21,087 nt of DNA, from assembly GCA_002396485.1 (NCBI GenBank), contig DGXZ01000035.1, positions 1 to 21,087 on the forward strand. Direction: 5' to 3'. The notes beneath the pieces are model-generated. The model ran no database searches. It was not told the origin of the DNA and saw nothing but the letters and a program-made list of their open reading frames with translations. Made by a program: the position numbers and the translations under genes. This stretch comes from Spartobacteria bacterium UBA5019 (lineage in GTDB: Bacteria > Verrucomicrobiota > Verrucomicrobiia > Chthoniobacterales > Terrimicrobiaceae). Below, piece after piece: positions 13,957 to 21,024 of this stretch (the stretch's first letter is position 1; the number at the start of each line of letters is the position of its first letter).

Positions 13957-14718
13957 ATGCTCGTGGATCAAGAAGAGTTCCGGATTATCGGGGAAACTCC
14001 CGACCTTTTGGTTGTGGACAAGCCAGCAGGCCTCCTCGTGCACCCCAGCAAGCCCGATGGAACGCGCACTCTTTGGGACGGCTTGAGAGAGCTTCTTTGC
14101 TATGAAATCGCCAATTCGGGACAAGTCTCGTTGATCAACCGTCTCGACCGCGAGACAAGTGGATTGGTATTGGTCGCAAAACACGCCTCAGCCGCACGGC
14201 GAGCGGCCATCGCGATGCAAGAGGGAAAGATAAAAAAGACCTATCTGACCATCCTATGCGGGCACCCAAGCGAGGAGTTTTTTTCCATTGATGCGCCAAT
14301 CATCAGACAGGGAGAAGTTGAGCCAACGAAGATTCATCTCAAGCGGATGGTCCACCCTGCAGGAGCCCACGCTAAAACGCATTTTCGCGTATTGAAAAAA
14401 ATCGAAAACGCAGCGGGGCGTTTTTCCATGGTCGAGGCGCAACCTGTCACCGGGCGCACCCACCAGATTCGAGTTCACGCCTCCCATGCCGGCCACCCCG
14501 TGGTGGGAGACAAAATCTATGGGCCTTCAGAGGATTGCTATCTTGAGTTTATCCAAACCGGCTGGACCCTCGCTCTGGAGAAACAGCTGTTTTTGAAACG
14601 GCATGCTTTGCAGTCCGCCGGCCTAAAAATCGAATGGGATGGCGTGCCAATGGAATGGAAAACAGGTTGGGTGGAAGATTTAAAAAAATTTGCGGGAAAT
14701 GTTGACAATGATTCATAA
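13957..14718 (+). CDS. RluA-family pseudouridine synthase (RNA modification)
   Basis: The protein has 253 residues from the ATG at 13957. The catalytic Asp64 lies in LINRLDRETSGLVLVAKH, after PDLLVVDKPAGLLVHP, and TGRTHQIRVHASHAGHPVVGDKIYG is the usual family block. It isomerises specific uridines in rRNA or tRNA; which ones cannot be told. No N-terminal S4 domain is present, unlike RluC/RluD, so it resembles the shorter RluA/TruC-like members. A GTG at 13924 would add 11 residues but would overlap the start of the divergent ABC gene. From 13957 only 23 bp separate the two starts, so their promoters must lie in each other's coding region or overlap. Confidence 0.9.
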   Translation: MLVDQEEFRIIGETPDLLVVDKPAGLLVHPSKPDGTRTLWDGLRELLCYEIANSGQVSLINRLDRETSGLVLVAKHASAARRAAIAMQEGKIKKTYLTILCGHPSEEFFSIDAPIIRQGEVEPTKIHLKRMVHPAGAHAKTHFRVLKKIENAAGRFSMVEAQPVTGRTHQIRVHASHAGHPVVGDKIYGPSEDCYLEFIQTGWTLALEKQLFLKRHALQSAGLKIEWDGVPMEWKTGWVEDLKKFAGNVDNDS

Positions 14719-14731
14719 GGATGTTTATTTT
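14702..14731 (+). promoter_or_regulatory. Predicted sigma-70 promoter of the toxin-antitoxin operon
   Basis: A perfect -35 TTGACA (14702-14707) is followed after 18 bases by TATTTT (14726-14731), a fair -10. It lies in the last codons of the pseudouridine synthase gene, just ahead of the antitoxin. Transcription would start near 14738, inside the palindrome at 14733-14744. Confidence 0.5.
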
Positions 14732-15185
14732 GTCTCATATGAGAAGAGCGCTTTACGCACCGAGAGTTATTGAGCAATTCCTGCCAAAGAATGATTATGT
14801 GATGAAAGAAGAAATGCCATCTAGCCCAATTGTAGAGCAGCTGAGGCATGGTTTTCTTTATGATGAATTCGAGGTGCTCCGACGTTGGCTTGATGTGAGT
14901 GAGGAGCAATTAGCAAATTGGCTCGATATTTCAAGAGCAACACTCCATCGTCGCAAAAAGACAGGTCATTTTGACAAGAACGAAAGTGATCGCATCGCTC
15001 GGCTTGCGAGGGTTTTTGGAAAAGCTTTTGAACTTTTTGGATCAGAAGAAGCCGCCCGCGAGTGGCTAAAGTCTCCTGCGCACGCGATGAGCGGCGAGAC
15101 GCCCATCGCTTTTTGCGACACGGAGGTCGGAGCCAGAATGGTGGAGGACCTCATTGGCCAGATCGATCACGGGGTCTTCGCCTGA
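14721..15185 (+). CDS. Xre/MbcA/ParS-type antitoxin (DUF2384), partner of RES toxin
   Basis: The open frame is 154 residues, with a helix-turn-helix region around 55-90 (SEEQLANWLDISRATLHRRKKTGHF) and a C-terminal toxin-binding domain ending GETPIAFCDTEVGARMVEDLIGQIDHGVFA, the typical close of this family. It should neutralise the RES toxin by capping its active site, and repress the operon. The start is uncertain. The first ATG (14721) lies upstream of the transcription start predicted from TTGACA/TATTTT, so 14739, 14802 (MKEEMPSS) or 14814 are more likely; none has a strong ribosome-binding site. The toxin gene follows after 9 bp. The AT-rich first part contrasts with neighbours and hints at acquisition by transfer. 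Confidence 0.88.
   Translation: MFILSHMRRALYAPRVIEQFLPKNDYVMKEEMPSSPIVEQLRHGFLYDEFEVLRRWLDVSEEQLANWLDISRATLHRRKKTGHFDKNESDRIARLARVFGKAFELFGSEEAAREWLKSPAHAMSGETPIAFCDTEVGARMVEDLIGQIDHGVFA
14733..14744. promoter_or_regulatory. Perfect 12-bp palindrome, candidate autoregulatory operator
   Basis: TCTCATATGAGA is exactly self-complementary and sits immediately downstream of the predicted -10 box, overlapping the likely transcription start. Antitoxins with a helix-turn-helix commonly bind such sites to repress their own operon. That this one does is inference from position. Confidence 0.5.
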
Positions 15186-15194
15186 GGGGTTCTT

Positions 15195-15671
15195 ATGCTT
15201 CGAGCCTATCGCATTGTGAACCACAAATGGCGCACCTCCGCTTTCGATGGTGAAGGAGCGCGTTTGCATGGAGGGCGCTGGAATCATCCGGGCCATCCCT
15301 GTGTCTATCTTGCCAGCTCCCGGGCACTTGCCGCCTTGGAATTGCTCGTCCATCTCACCCCGAAAACGAAGTGTGTGCGGTTTAGTTTTCTGGAACTGAA
15401 TTTGAGCTCTTTATCAATTGAAAAAATTGCAACACTGCCACGCGGTTGGGATGAGACTCTGCCATCCGGCGCAACCCGCGAGGCCGGGACTGAATGGCTG
15501 CGCTCCAAACGTTCAGCCATTTTGCAGGTGCCATCGGTTTTGATACAGGAGGAGCCGAACTACCTTCTGAATCCCAGCCATCCGGAGTGTGAAAATGTAT
15601 TCCCCATCGCAGCGCGCGACTTCTTTTTCGACCCCCGATTGAAACAGCACCTTGGGAGCGCCTATCTCTGA
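15195..15671 (+). CDS. RES-domain toxin (NAD-targeting type)
   Basis: The protein has 158 residues, full length for a RES toxin. Key residues of the family are present: R28 in LHGGRWNHPG, Y38, E49 in ALELLVHL, S114 in VPSVLIQEEPNYLLNPSHPEC, and N126. Characterised members either destroy NAD (MbcT phosphorolysis) or ADP-ribosylate Prs (ParT); which chemistry applies here is unknown. GAGGGG a few bases upstream of the ATG is a good ribosome-binding site. It lies 9 bp behind the antitoxin. Its last 10 bases overlap the end of the convergent pabB. The key residues are intact, so it looks functional. Confidence 0.9.
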   Translation: MLRAYRIVNHKWRTSAFDGEGARLHGGRWNHPGHPCVYLASSRALAALELLVHLTPKTKCVRFSFLELNLSSLSIEKIATLPRGWDETLPSGATREAGTEWLRSKRSAILQVPSVLIQEEPNYLLNPSHPECENVFPIAARDFFFDPRLKQHLGSAYL

Positions 15672-16870
15672 GCGCCATTGCAAGCCCTTGCGGACAGGAG
15701 CAACCCCTCCGCCTTGTGCCATGTTTCCTCCCATTCCTTTTCCCCTATGGAATCCGCCACGATGCCGGCTCCCACATGGAAATGAGAGCACGTCGGCTCA
15801 AAAACCGCAGTCCTTATGGCAATCGAAAAACGACTCTCGCCATTGTAACCAAAGTAGCCGATTGCTCCCGTGTAGATTCCGCGTGGATGAACTTCCAGCG
15901 CCCGAATGATCTCCATGGCACGTTTTTTTGGAGCACCCGAAATCGACCCTCCCGGGAAACACTCGCGCAATGCCGCAACATGGCTCACATCGGATCGCAA
16001 TTCTCCTGAAATGGTAGAGACCAGATGAAAAACCTGTTCGTAACTTTCCAGGCGGAGCAACTCCGGCACATGAACTGTCCCGTAGCGGCAAACGCGGCCC
16101 AGATCGTTGCGCTCAAGGTCGGTAATCATGACCAACTCCGCGATTTCTTTTGAGGATGTCAGTAACTCCTGCGAACTTAATCTATCCCCCGCCTGATCGG
16201 GATTGCGAGGCCGCGTGCCCTTGATTGGCCTGGTTTGAATGCGCCTACCCGACATATTCAAAAAACTCTCCGGCGAAGCCGAGGCGATTTGTAAATCTCC
16301 ACAGTCCAAAAACGCCGCATGTGGAGCCGGAGAATGCTTCCTCAGCATCTCATAAAAAGCCCAGGGGTCAGCACCTCCAGCGGCAACGAAGGGGTGGCTC
16401 AGACAGACTTGATAAATGTCGCCAGCAGCAATGAACTCCTGCGCAGAATCGACCATTCCTATAAACTCATCCCTGCCAAGCAGCGGCTTGAAATCAAGAT
16501 TGGCAGAGACCGAAGGATTCGAATGCCACACAAATTTTTCCGGGCGGAGGATCCACGCCCCGGCATCATGCGAATAAACATGAAGCCGATCATAAAATGA
16601 AAAATAGAAGTCTCCGTCGTATCCAATCCAACCGATTGCGGCTCCGTCGGGAATTCCAGGGACCCCATTGTTTCGGCGACGGCGCTCCAACTCCTGTTCG
16701 AGCATCTCCCAATCCCGACCACGCAACACAAGATCCGGCTTGCAGGCCAGAACCGAAACAGAGCCATCACCGGGGAGAGCAGAATCCAAAAAAACAAAGC
16801 CCGGCTCCTGCTTCATCGCCCGGGCGGCTTCCACAGGTCCCTCGGCTGGGTAACGCGTCTTTGAATTCAT
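15662..16870 (-). CDS. pabB: Aminodeoxychorismate synthase component I (PabB)
   Basis: The 402-residue chorismate-binding enzyme makes 4-amino-4-deoxychorismate for folate, with ammonia from a glutamine amidotransferase partner. Motifs seen are ASASPESF (197-204), PIKGTRPR (215-222), DLERNDLGRV (251-260), FPGGSISGAPKKRAMEII (305-322) and GYFGYNGESRFSIAIRT. Lys217 in PIKGT marks PabB, since anthranilate synthase TrpE has Ala there. No partner pabA or lyase pabC lies next to it in the window. Its stop codon lies inside the end of the convergent RES toxin gene. It is divergent from the secreted-protein gene at 16925 with 54 bp between. Confidence 0.9.
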   Translation of the reverse strand: MNSKTRYPAEGPVEAARAMKQEPGFVFLDSALPGDGSVSVLACKPDLVLRGRDWEMLEQELERRRRNNGVPGIPDGAAIGWIGYDGDFYFSFYDRLHVYSHDAGAWILRPEKFVWHSNPSVSANLDFKPLLGRDEFIGMVDSAQEFIAAGDIYQVCLSHPFVAAGGADPWAFYEMLRKHSPAPHAAFLDCGDLQIASASPESFLNMSGRRIQTRPIKGTRPRNPDQAGDRLSSQELLTSSKEIAELVMITDLERNDLGRVCRYGTVHVPELLRLESYEQVFHLVSTISGELRSDVSHVAALRECFPGGSISGAPKKRAMEIIRALEVHPRGIYTGAIGYFGYNGESRFSIAIRTAVFEPTCSHFHVGAGIVADSIGEKEWEETWHKAEGLLLSARACNGAQR

Positions 16871-16924
16871 GCTCTTGCCAAGTCAGCCCAAAATTGCTGT
16901 GATTTCAAGTCTGCCGCCCGCGCC

Positions 16925-17548
16925 ATGCTTCTCAAGCGATTCATCACTTCCCTTTTTATTGTCTCCACGCTCACCTGCCCAGCCATGGCCCAAGATGCCG
17001 CAACCGTGGAGGCTCAAGCAATCCCCGCCCCGCAGGTCACTCCAAGCGATCAGGATTTCATCAACCTGCCGAACGACCCAGCGGCTCCAACTACGGACAT
17101 CATTTCCGAAACCCAGATTTCCTTAACAGGCGAGGCCTTGCCTACAACGGAGTCTGACAAGGATTATGTGGATCCGAACCAGCTCATGCCCACGGACGGC
17201 GCACCCGCTCCCATAGATCCACGCACGCTCGCAGCATCCGGTGAAGAGCAGGAGCGCAAGGTCAAAATCCGTTACCAACAGGTGAGAACAAAAGCCGAGC
17301 AGGATTCCGACGTTTCAAGCCTCCTCGCAAAAGCCAAAACAGCGAACACATTTGAAGGCGAACGCGCGGCCTATCGTAAATACTACGAATTACTCTTCAA
17401 AAAAATGAGGAAGCTCGACAGTTCGCTTTCTAAAAAGTGCGACCTCATGGAAAAGACCTATCTCACGCGACTCGCGCAAACGCGCGTGGAGCCTACAATC
17501 CCCCTCGAACCTCCTCCGAAGCCAGAACCTCTCGCCAACCAACCCTAA
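16925..17548 (+). CDS. Secreted protein of unknown function, Pro-rich, helical C-terminus
   Basis: The protein has 207 residues with a signal peptide MLLKRFITSLFIVSTLTCPAMA, cleaved before QD. The mature N-terminal part (about 25-95) is acidic, rich in Pro, Ala and Thr, and looks disordered. A charged helical segment follows (about 100-175, for example QVRTKAEQDSDVSSLLAKAKTANTFEGERAAYRKYYELLFKKMRKLD), then a Pro-rich tail. I do not recognise the family. It lies just ahead of prs, 40 bp upstream, and may be co-transcribed, though no functional link is visible. Confidence 0.7.
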   Translation: MLLKRFITSLFIVSTLTCPAMAQDAATVEAQAIPAPQVTPSDQDFINLPNDPAAPTTDIISETQISLTGEALPTTESDKDYVDPNQLMPTDGAPAPIDPRTLAASGEEQERKVKIRYQQVRTKAEQDSDVSSLLAKAKTANTFEGERAAYRKYYELLFKKMRKLDSSLSKKCDLMEKTYLTRLAQTRVEPTIPLEPPPKPEPLANQP

Positions 17549-17588
17549 ATCCCTCACATCTCACACCAAAGCCGTTGCCTGACATCCC

Positions 17589-18551
17589 ATGACTCTTTCC
17601 AGCAATCCGGAAATGAAAATCTTCACAGGCAACGCCAATCCGGCGCTGGCCCGCGATATTTGCTCCTACCTCAAAGTTCCTCTTGGCGACGCCACCGTCA
17701 CTTCCTTCCCCGATGGTGAGACTTTCGTAAAAATCAACGACAACATCCGCGGCCGGGATGTTTTCATCATTCAGCCCACGTGCCCGCCGACAAACCAGAA
17801 CCTGATGGAACTCCTCATCATGGTGGATGCCGCTCGGCGTGCCAGTGCCGCCCGCATCACAGCAGTCCTGCCATTCTTTGGCTACGCCCGCCAAGACCGC
17901 AAGGACCAGCCACGCGTGCCGATCACCGCAAAGCTCGTTGCGAATCTCCTTGTCGCTGCAGGCGTGAACCGCGTGCTGACGATGGATCTCCACGCGCAAC
18001 AATTGCAGGGCTTTTTTGACATACCGGTGGACCACCTGCATGCCATGCCTGTGATGGTCGAGCACATCCGCACCATGAAGATCAAAGATCTCATCGTCGT
18101 CTCGCCTGATGTCGGCGGAGTGAAAATGGCATACGCCTATGCCTCCGCTCTCGACACCCGCATCGCCATCGTGGTCAAGCAACGCAAAAGTGCGACCGAG
18201 ACCGAAGCCTCGCACATCATCGGCGAGGTGGCTGGAAAAAATATTCTCATCGTTGACGATCTCACCGAAACCGCCGGCACAATCACCAGCGCTGCAAGGA
18301 TTCTCAGGAAACACGGGGCCCTCGATATTTATGCTGGCATTTCCCACACCATACTGACAGATTTGGCAGTCGAGCGTTTGAGGGACTCCGATTTAAAGGA
18401 GTTGATTTCCACGAACAGCGTTCCGGCTCGTCTCACGACCGGCAGCAGAGTCACATCACTCTCCGTTGCCGAGCTTCTCGGTGAGGGGATCAGGCGCATT
18501 CACGACGACGAGTCCGTAAGTTCGCTCTTTGAAGTAAAACAAACCAAGTAA
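17589..18551 (+). CDS. prs: Ribose-phosphate pyrophosphokinase (PRPP synthase)
   Basis: The protein has 320 residues, normal for class I Prs. It makes PRPP from ribose 5-phosphate and ATP, for purine, pyrimidine, NAD, histidine and tryptophan synthesis. Motifs are SFPDGETFVKI, PFFGYARQDRK, VLTMDLHAQQLQGFFDIPVDHL and VVSPDVGGV (in the N-terminal half), KQRKSATE (flexible loop), and the PRPP loop ILIVDDLTETAGTI. The loop has Glu where most class I enzymes have Asp, and two residues differ from the usual VDDMIDTGGT form. The start could also be MKIFTG, eight codons downstream. The gene is followed by rplY after 9 bp. RES toxins of the ParT type modify this enzyme, and such a toxin gene lies 1.9 kb upstream. 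Confidence 0.96.
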   Translation: MTLSSNPEMKIFTGNANPALARDICSYLKVPLGDATVTSFPDGETFVKINDNIRGRDVFIIQPTCPPTNQNLMELLIMVDAARRASAARITAVLPFFGYARQDRKDQPRVPITAKLVANLLVAAGVNRVLTMDLHAQQLQGFFDIPVDHLHAMPVMVEHIRTMKIKDLIVVSPDVGGVKMAYAYASALDTRIAIVVKQRKSATETEASHIIGEVAGKNILIVDDLTETAGTITSAARILRKHGALDIYAGISHTILTDLAVERLRDSDLKELISTNSVPARLTTGSRVTSLSVAELLGEGIRRIHDDESVSSLFEVKQTK

Positions 18552-18560
18552 ACCACACAT

Positions 18561-19220
18561 ATGGCCAAGCAAGTTAAACTCACAGCCCGTCCCCGCTCCG
18601 AAAGCGGCCGCAATGCCGTCAAGAGCGTCCGCTCCCGCGGATCCGTCCCAGCCGTCATCTACGGCCACCACACGACGCCTGCAAATCTCGAAGTCTCGCA
18701 CCGCGAACTGGAAATCCTCCTCTCCCACGCCGTTGGAGAAAACATCCTCGTCGATCTGGAAATCCAAGACGGATCGAATAAATCCAGCCAACTCTCGCTC
18801 ATCCAGGAAGTGCAGCGCCACACGCTCCGCCACCAGATTTTGCATGTGGACTTCCAAGCGGTGTCGATGACAGAAAAAATTTCTGCGGACATCACCATCG
18901 AGCCTTTCGGCGAAGCGGACGGCGTGAAAAATTTTGGCGGTCTTCTTGAGCAGAGCATGCGCTCGCTTGCCATTCAATGCCTCCCGCAAGATCTTCCCGA
19001 GATCATCAAGGTCGATGTCAGCGCCCTCAAGATCGGCGACTCCATTCACGTCCGTGATCTCCCGCTTCCAAAAGGCGTGGAAGCCGATGTCGATGCCGAC
19101 CTTACAGTCTTCATCGTTGCCGAGCCTGCAGTAGCCTCTGAACCCGCAGCAACAACCGCTGCCGCCGCTCCGGAAGTCATCAAGGAGAAGAAAGCCGAAG
19201 CAGGATCGGACAAAAAGTAA
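18561..19220 (+). CDS. rplY: 50S ribosomal protein L25 (CTC/TL5 type)
   Basis: The 219-residue protein binds 5S rRNA. The N-terminal L25 domain (about 1-95) begins KLTARPRSESGRNAVKSVRSRGSVPAVIYG and includes RHQILHVDFQAV. A second beta domain (about 96-190), with the LPLPKGVEADVDADLTVFIV block, is typical of CTC proteins, and an Ala/Lys/Glu-rich tail ends SGSDKK-like. It sits in the prs-rplY-pth order common in bacteria, 9 bp after prs. Confidence 0.95.
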   Translation: MAKQVKLTARPRSESGRNAVKSVRSRGSVPAVIYGHHTTPANLEVSHRELEILLSHAVGENILVDLEIQDGSNKSSQLSLIQEVQRHTLRHQILHVDFQAVSMTEKISADITIEPFGEADGVKNFGGLLEQSMRSLAIQCLPQDLPEIIKVDVSALKIGDSIHVRDLPLPKGVEADVDADLTVFIVAEPAVASEPAATTAAAAPEVIKEKKAEAGSDKK

Positions 19221-19231
19221 TTTCTGCCGAA

Positions 19232-19810
19232 GTGGAATCAACCGCTGCATACCGGCTCGTAGCCTGTCTCGGAAATCCGGGCACTCAATACCAGAATACC
19301 CGCCACAATGTTGGGTTCATGGTTGGCGACGAGTTGGCAAGGCGGGGAGCCACCACATTCTCCTTCGACCAGAAGTGGAATTCGGACACTGCGCGCACTG
19401 GCGGACGCACTCTCATGAAGCCACAAACCTTCATGAACCTCAGTGGCGAAGCAGTGGGCGAGTTTTCGCGATATTACAAAATTCCGGCCACTGAAATCAT
19501 GGTCATCCTCGATGACACCTCTCTCCCACTCGGCATGCTGAGACTTCGCAAGTCCGGCAGTGCAGGCGGGCACAATGGACTGGAATCCGTTCTCGTCCAC
19601 ATGGGAACAGAGGCAGTCCCCCGAATCCGCGTTGGAATCGGAAAACCGGAAAGCACCCTACATAACCATGTCCTCGGCGGATTCCGCCAAGAGGAACTTC
19701 CCCTGCTTCAGGAATCTGTGAGCAGGGCGTCGGACGCTTTTGAATACGCCAATGCCCATGGCATCGAAGCCGCAATGAATCAATTCAACCAAAAAAACCA
19801 GGAACAATGA
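19232..19810 (+). CDS. pth: Peptidyl-tRNA hydrolase
   Basis: The 192-residue enzyme frees peptides from tRNAs that fell off the ribosome. Active-site residues are N15 and H25 (LGNPGTQYQNTRHNVGF), N69 (KPQTFMNLSG), D94 (ILDDTSLPLG) and N115 (AGGHNGLES). The usual DxDLP motif reads DDTSLPLG here, a small variation. The start is GTG at 19232, which gives the standard distance to the LGNPG motif; no better upstream start exists because the L25 stop is 11 bp before it. Its stop overlaps the rpsF start (ATGA), so rpsF is coupled. Confidence 0.96.
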   Translation: MESTAAYRLVACLGNPGTQYQNTRHNVGFMVGDELARRGATTFSFDQKWNSDTARTGGRTLMKPQTFMNLSGEAVGEFSRYYKIPATEIMVILDDTSLPLGMLRLRKSGSAGGHNGLESVLVHMGTEAVPRIRVGIGKPESTLHNHVLGGFRQEELPLLQESVSRASDAFEYANAHGIEAAMNQFNQKNQEQ

Positions 19811-20121
19811 ACAGATACGAAGCACTCCTCGCCCTCAATACACGAGGCAAAGAAGAAACCATCAAAGACACCATCGAGCGCCTTGAAAACGTACTCAAAG
19901 CAGAGGGAGCCGCCATCGAGCAGGTTCAGCGCCTCGAAAAACGCGAACTCGCTTACGAAACAGACCACCTCAAGAGTGCCTATTTCGTGAATTTCGTGTT
20001 CGAAGCCGCCCCGACCGCCATCGACAAACTGCGCTCCAAGCTCAAACTCGATAACGACATTCTCCTCCAAAACTACCTCAAACTCCCTACTAAAAAAGCT
20101 TCGGCTCCAGCCGCAGCCTAA
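19807..20121 (+). CDS. rpsF: 30S ribosomal protein S6
   Basis: The 104-residue protein begins MNRYEALLALNTRG and has the family block KRELAYETDHLKSAYFVNFVFEAAP, then a short Lys/Ala tail. S6 binds 16S rRNA with S18 in the small-subunit platform. It overlaps pth by 4 bp and is followed by ssb after 15 bp. The usual S18 (rpsR) and L9 (rplI) genes do not follow in this window. Confidence 0.95.
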   Translation: MNRYEALLALNTRGKEETIKDTIERLENVLKAEGAAIEQVQRLEKRELAYETDHLKSAYFVNFVFEAAPTAIDKLRSKLKLDNDILLQNYLKLPTKKASAPAAA

Positions 20122-20136
20122 CCCAATAAGGAAGCC

Positions 20137-20619
20137 ATGGCCAACGTCAACAAAGTCATCCTCATCGGAAACGTCACACGCGACCCCGAAGTCAAGTTTA
20201 CCTCGAAAGGCAGCGCCGTTACGGACATTGGCCTGGCCATCAACCGCAATTACACCCTCGACAACGGCGAGAAACGCGAGGAGACGACATTTGTTGATGT
20301 CGAACTCTGGGGACGCCTCGCCGAGATAGCCGGTGAATATGCCAAGAAAGGCCGTCCCATTTACATCGAGGGCCGCCTTCGTATGGACACCTGGGAAGAC
20401 AAGGCCAGTGGGCAAAAGCGGAGCCGCATGAAGGTAGTGGGTGAGAACCTGCAGCTCCTGGGCGGTCGCACCGGAGGGCCCGGACCTTCCAGTGGAGGAG
20501 AGCATGAGGGCTACGAATCCGCTCCTGCCGCCGCTCCTCGCCGCCCTGCCCCACCAGCGCCTCAACGTCAAGTCGCACCTCCTCCGAGCGACGCGCCGGA
20601 CGACGATATTCCATTCTGA
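20137..20619 (+). CDS. ssb: Single-stranded DNA-binding protein
   Basis: The 160-residue protein has an N-terminal OB fold (about 1-108), with VNKVILIGNVTRDPEVKFTSKGSAVTDIGLAINR and FVDVELWGRLAEIAGEYAKKGRPIYIEGRLRMDTWED. A Gly/Pro/Ala linker and the acidic tip PDDDIPF, which recruits partner proteins, follow. It protects single-stranded DNA in replication and repair. AAGGAA upstream of the ATG is a good ribosome-binding site. It forms the end of the prs-rplY-pth-rpsF-ssb run. Confidence 0.96.
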   Translation: MANVNKVILIGNVTRDPEVKFTSKGSAVTDIGLAINRNYTLDNGEKREETTFVDVELWGRLAEIAGEYAKKGRPIYIEGRLRMDTWEDKASGQKRSRMKVVGENLQLLGGRTGGPGPSSGGEHEGYESAPAAAPRRPAPPAPQRQVAPPPSDAPDDDIPF

Positions 20620-20636
20620 GGTTGGGTATTTACAAA

Positions 20637-20657
20637 CCTCCTGCAAAAACGCGGAGG
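20637..20657 (+). terminator. Possible hairpin after ssb
   Basis: CCTCC(T)GC pairs with GCGGAGG around an AAAAAC loop, with one bulged T, 17 bases after the ssb stop. No T-run follows, so this is a weak terminator candidate or an mRNA-stabilising hairpin at the end of the operon. Confidence 0.35.
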
Positions 20658-20724
20658 AAGTGATCAATCGTTAAAACAAGCGGTAGCTACAGAAAAATAT
20701 CTGCGCTATCTCTGAATCATATTT

Positions 20725-21024
20725 ATGTCTCTTGGAAGGTTCCCATCAGGAGATTCACCGGCAGTTGTTCGTTGGGTTTCCTTTCTTGTTGCGATTGTTG
20801 GGCTACTCATGTGCGGAGTTGGTCTTGTTTCCGCAGTAGATGCACAGATCTCGGGCAAGGCAACCTATGTATACGGACCCCGAGGTATTTATAAAGAACA
20901 GGTCGAGTCTAAGAAAGAACCTCAGAAATATCATGAGGCTCTTCAAAGACTTTACTTCTCAGCAGGTGTGGCTGGACTAATTGGGTATGTCTCATTCATT
21001 TTCTTTAGAAAGCTTGGCGAATAG
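20725..21024 (+). CDS. Small two-helix membrane protein of unknown function
   Basis: The protein has 99 residues with a hydrophobic helix at about 15-38 (VVRWVSFLVAIVGLLMCGVGLVSAV) and another at about 76-93 (YFSAGVAGLIGYVSFIFF). A polar 38-residue loop between them is rich in Lys, Tyr and Glu. I do not recognise the family. No ribosome-binding site is obvious. The surrounding sequence is more AT-rich than ssb. The last 63 bases of the window after its stop hold nothing I can name. Confidence 0.6.
   Translation: MSLGRFPSGDSPAVVRWVSFLVAIVGLLMCGVGLVSAVDAQISGKATYVYGPRGIYKEQVESKKEPQKYHEALQRLYFSAGVAGLIGYVSFIFFRKLGE

Noticed and set aside
18456..19250. 264-codon minus-strand frame
   Set aside because: Antisense to rplY and the ends of its neighbours, which are certain genes.
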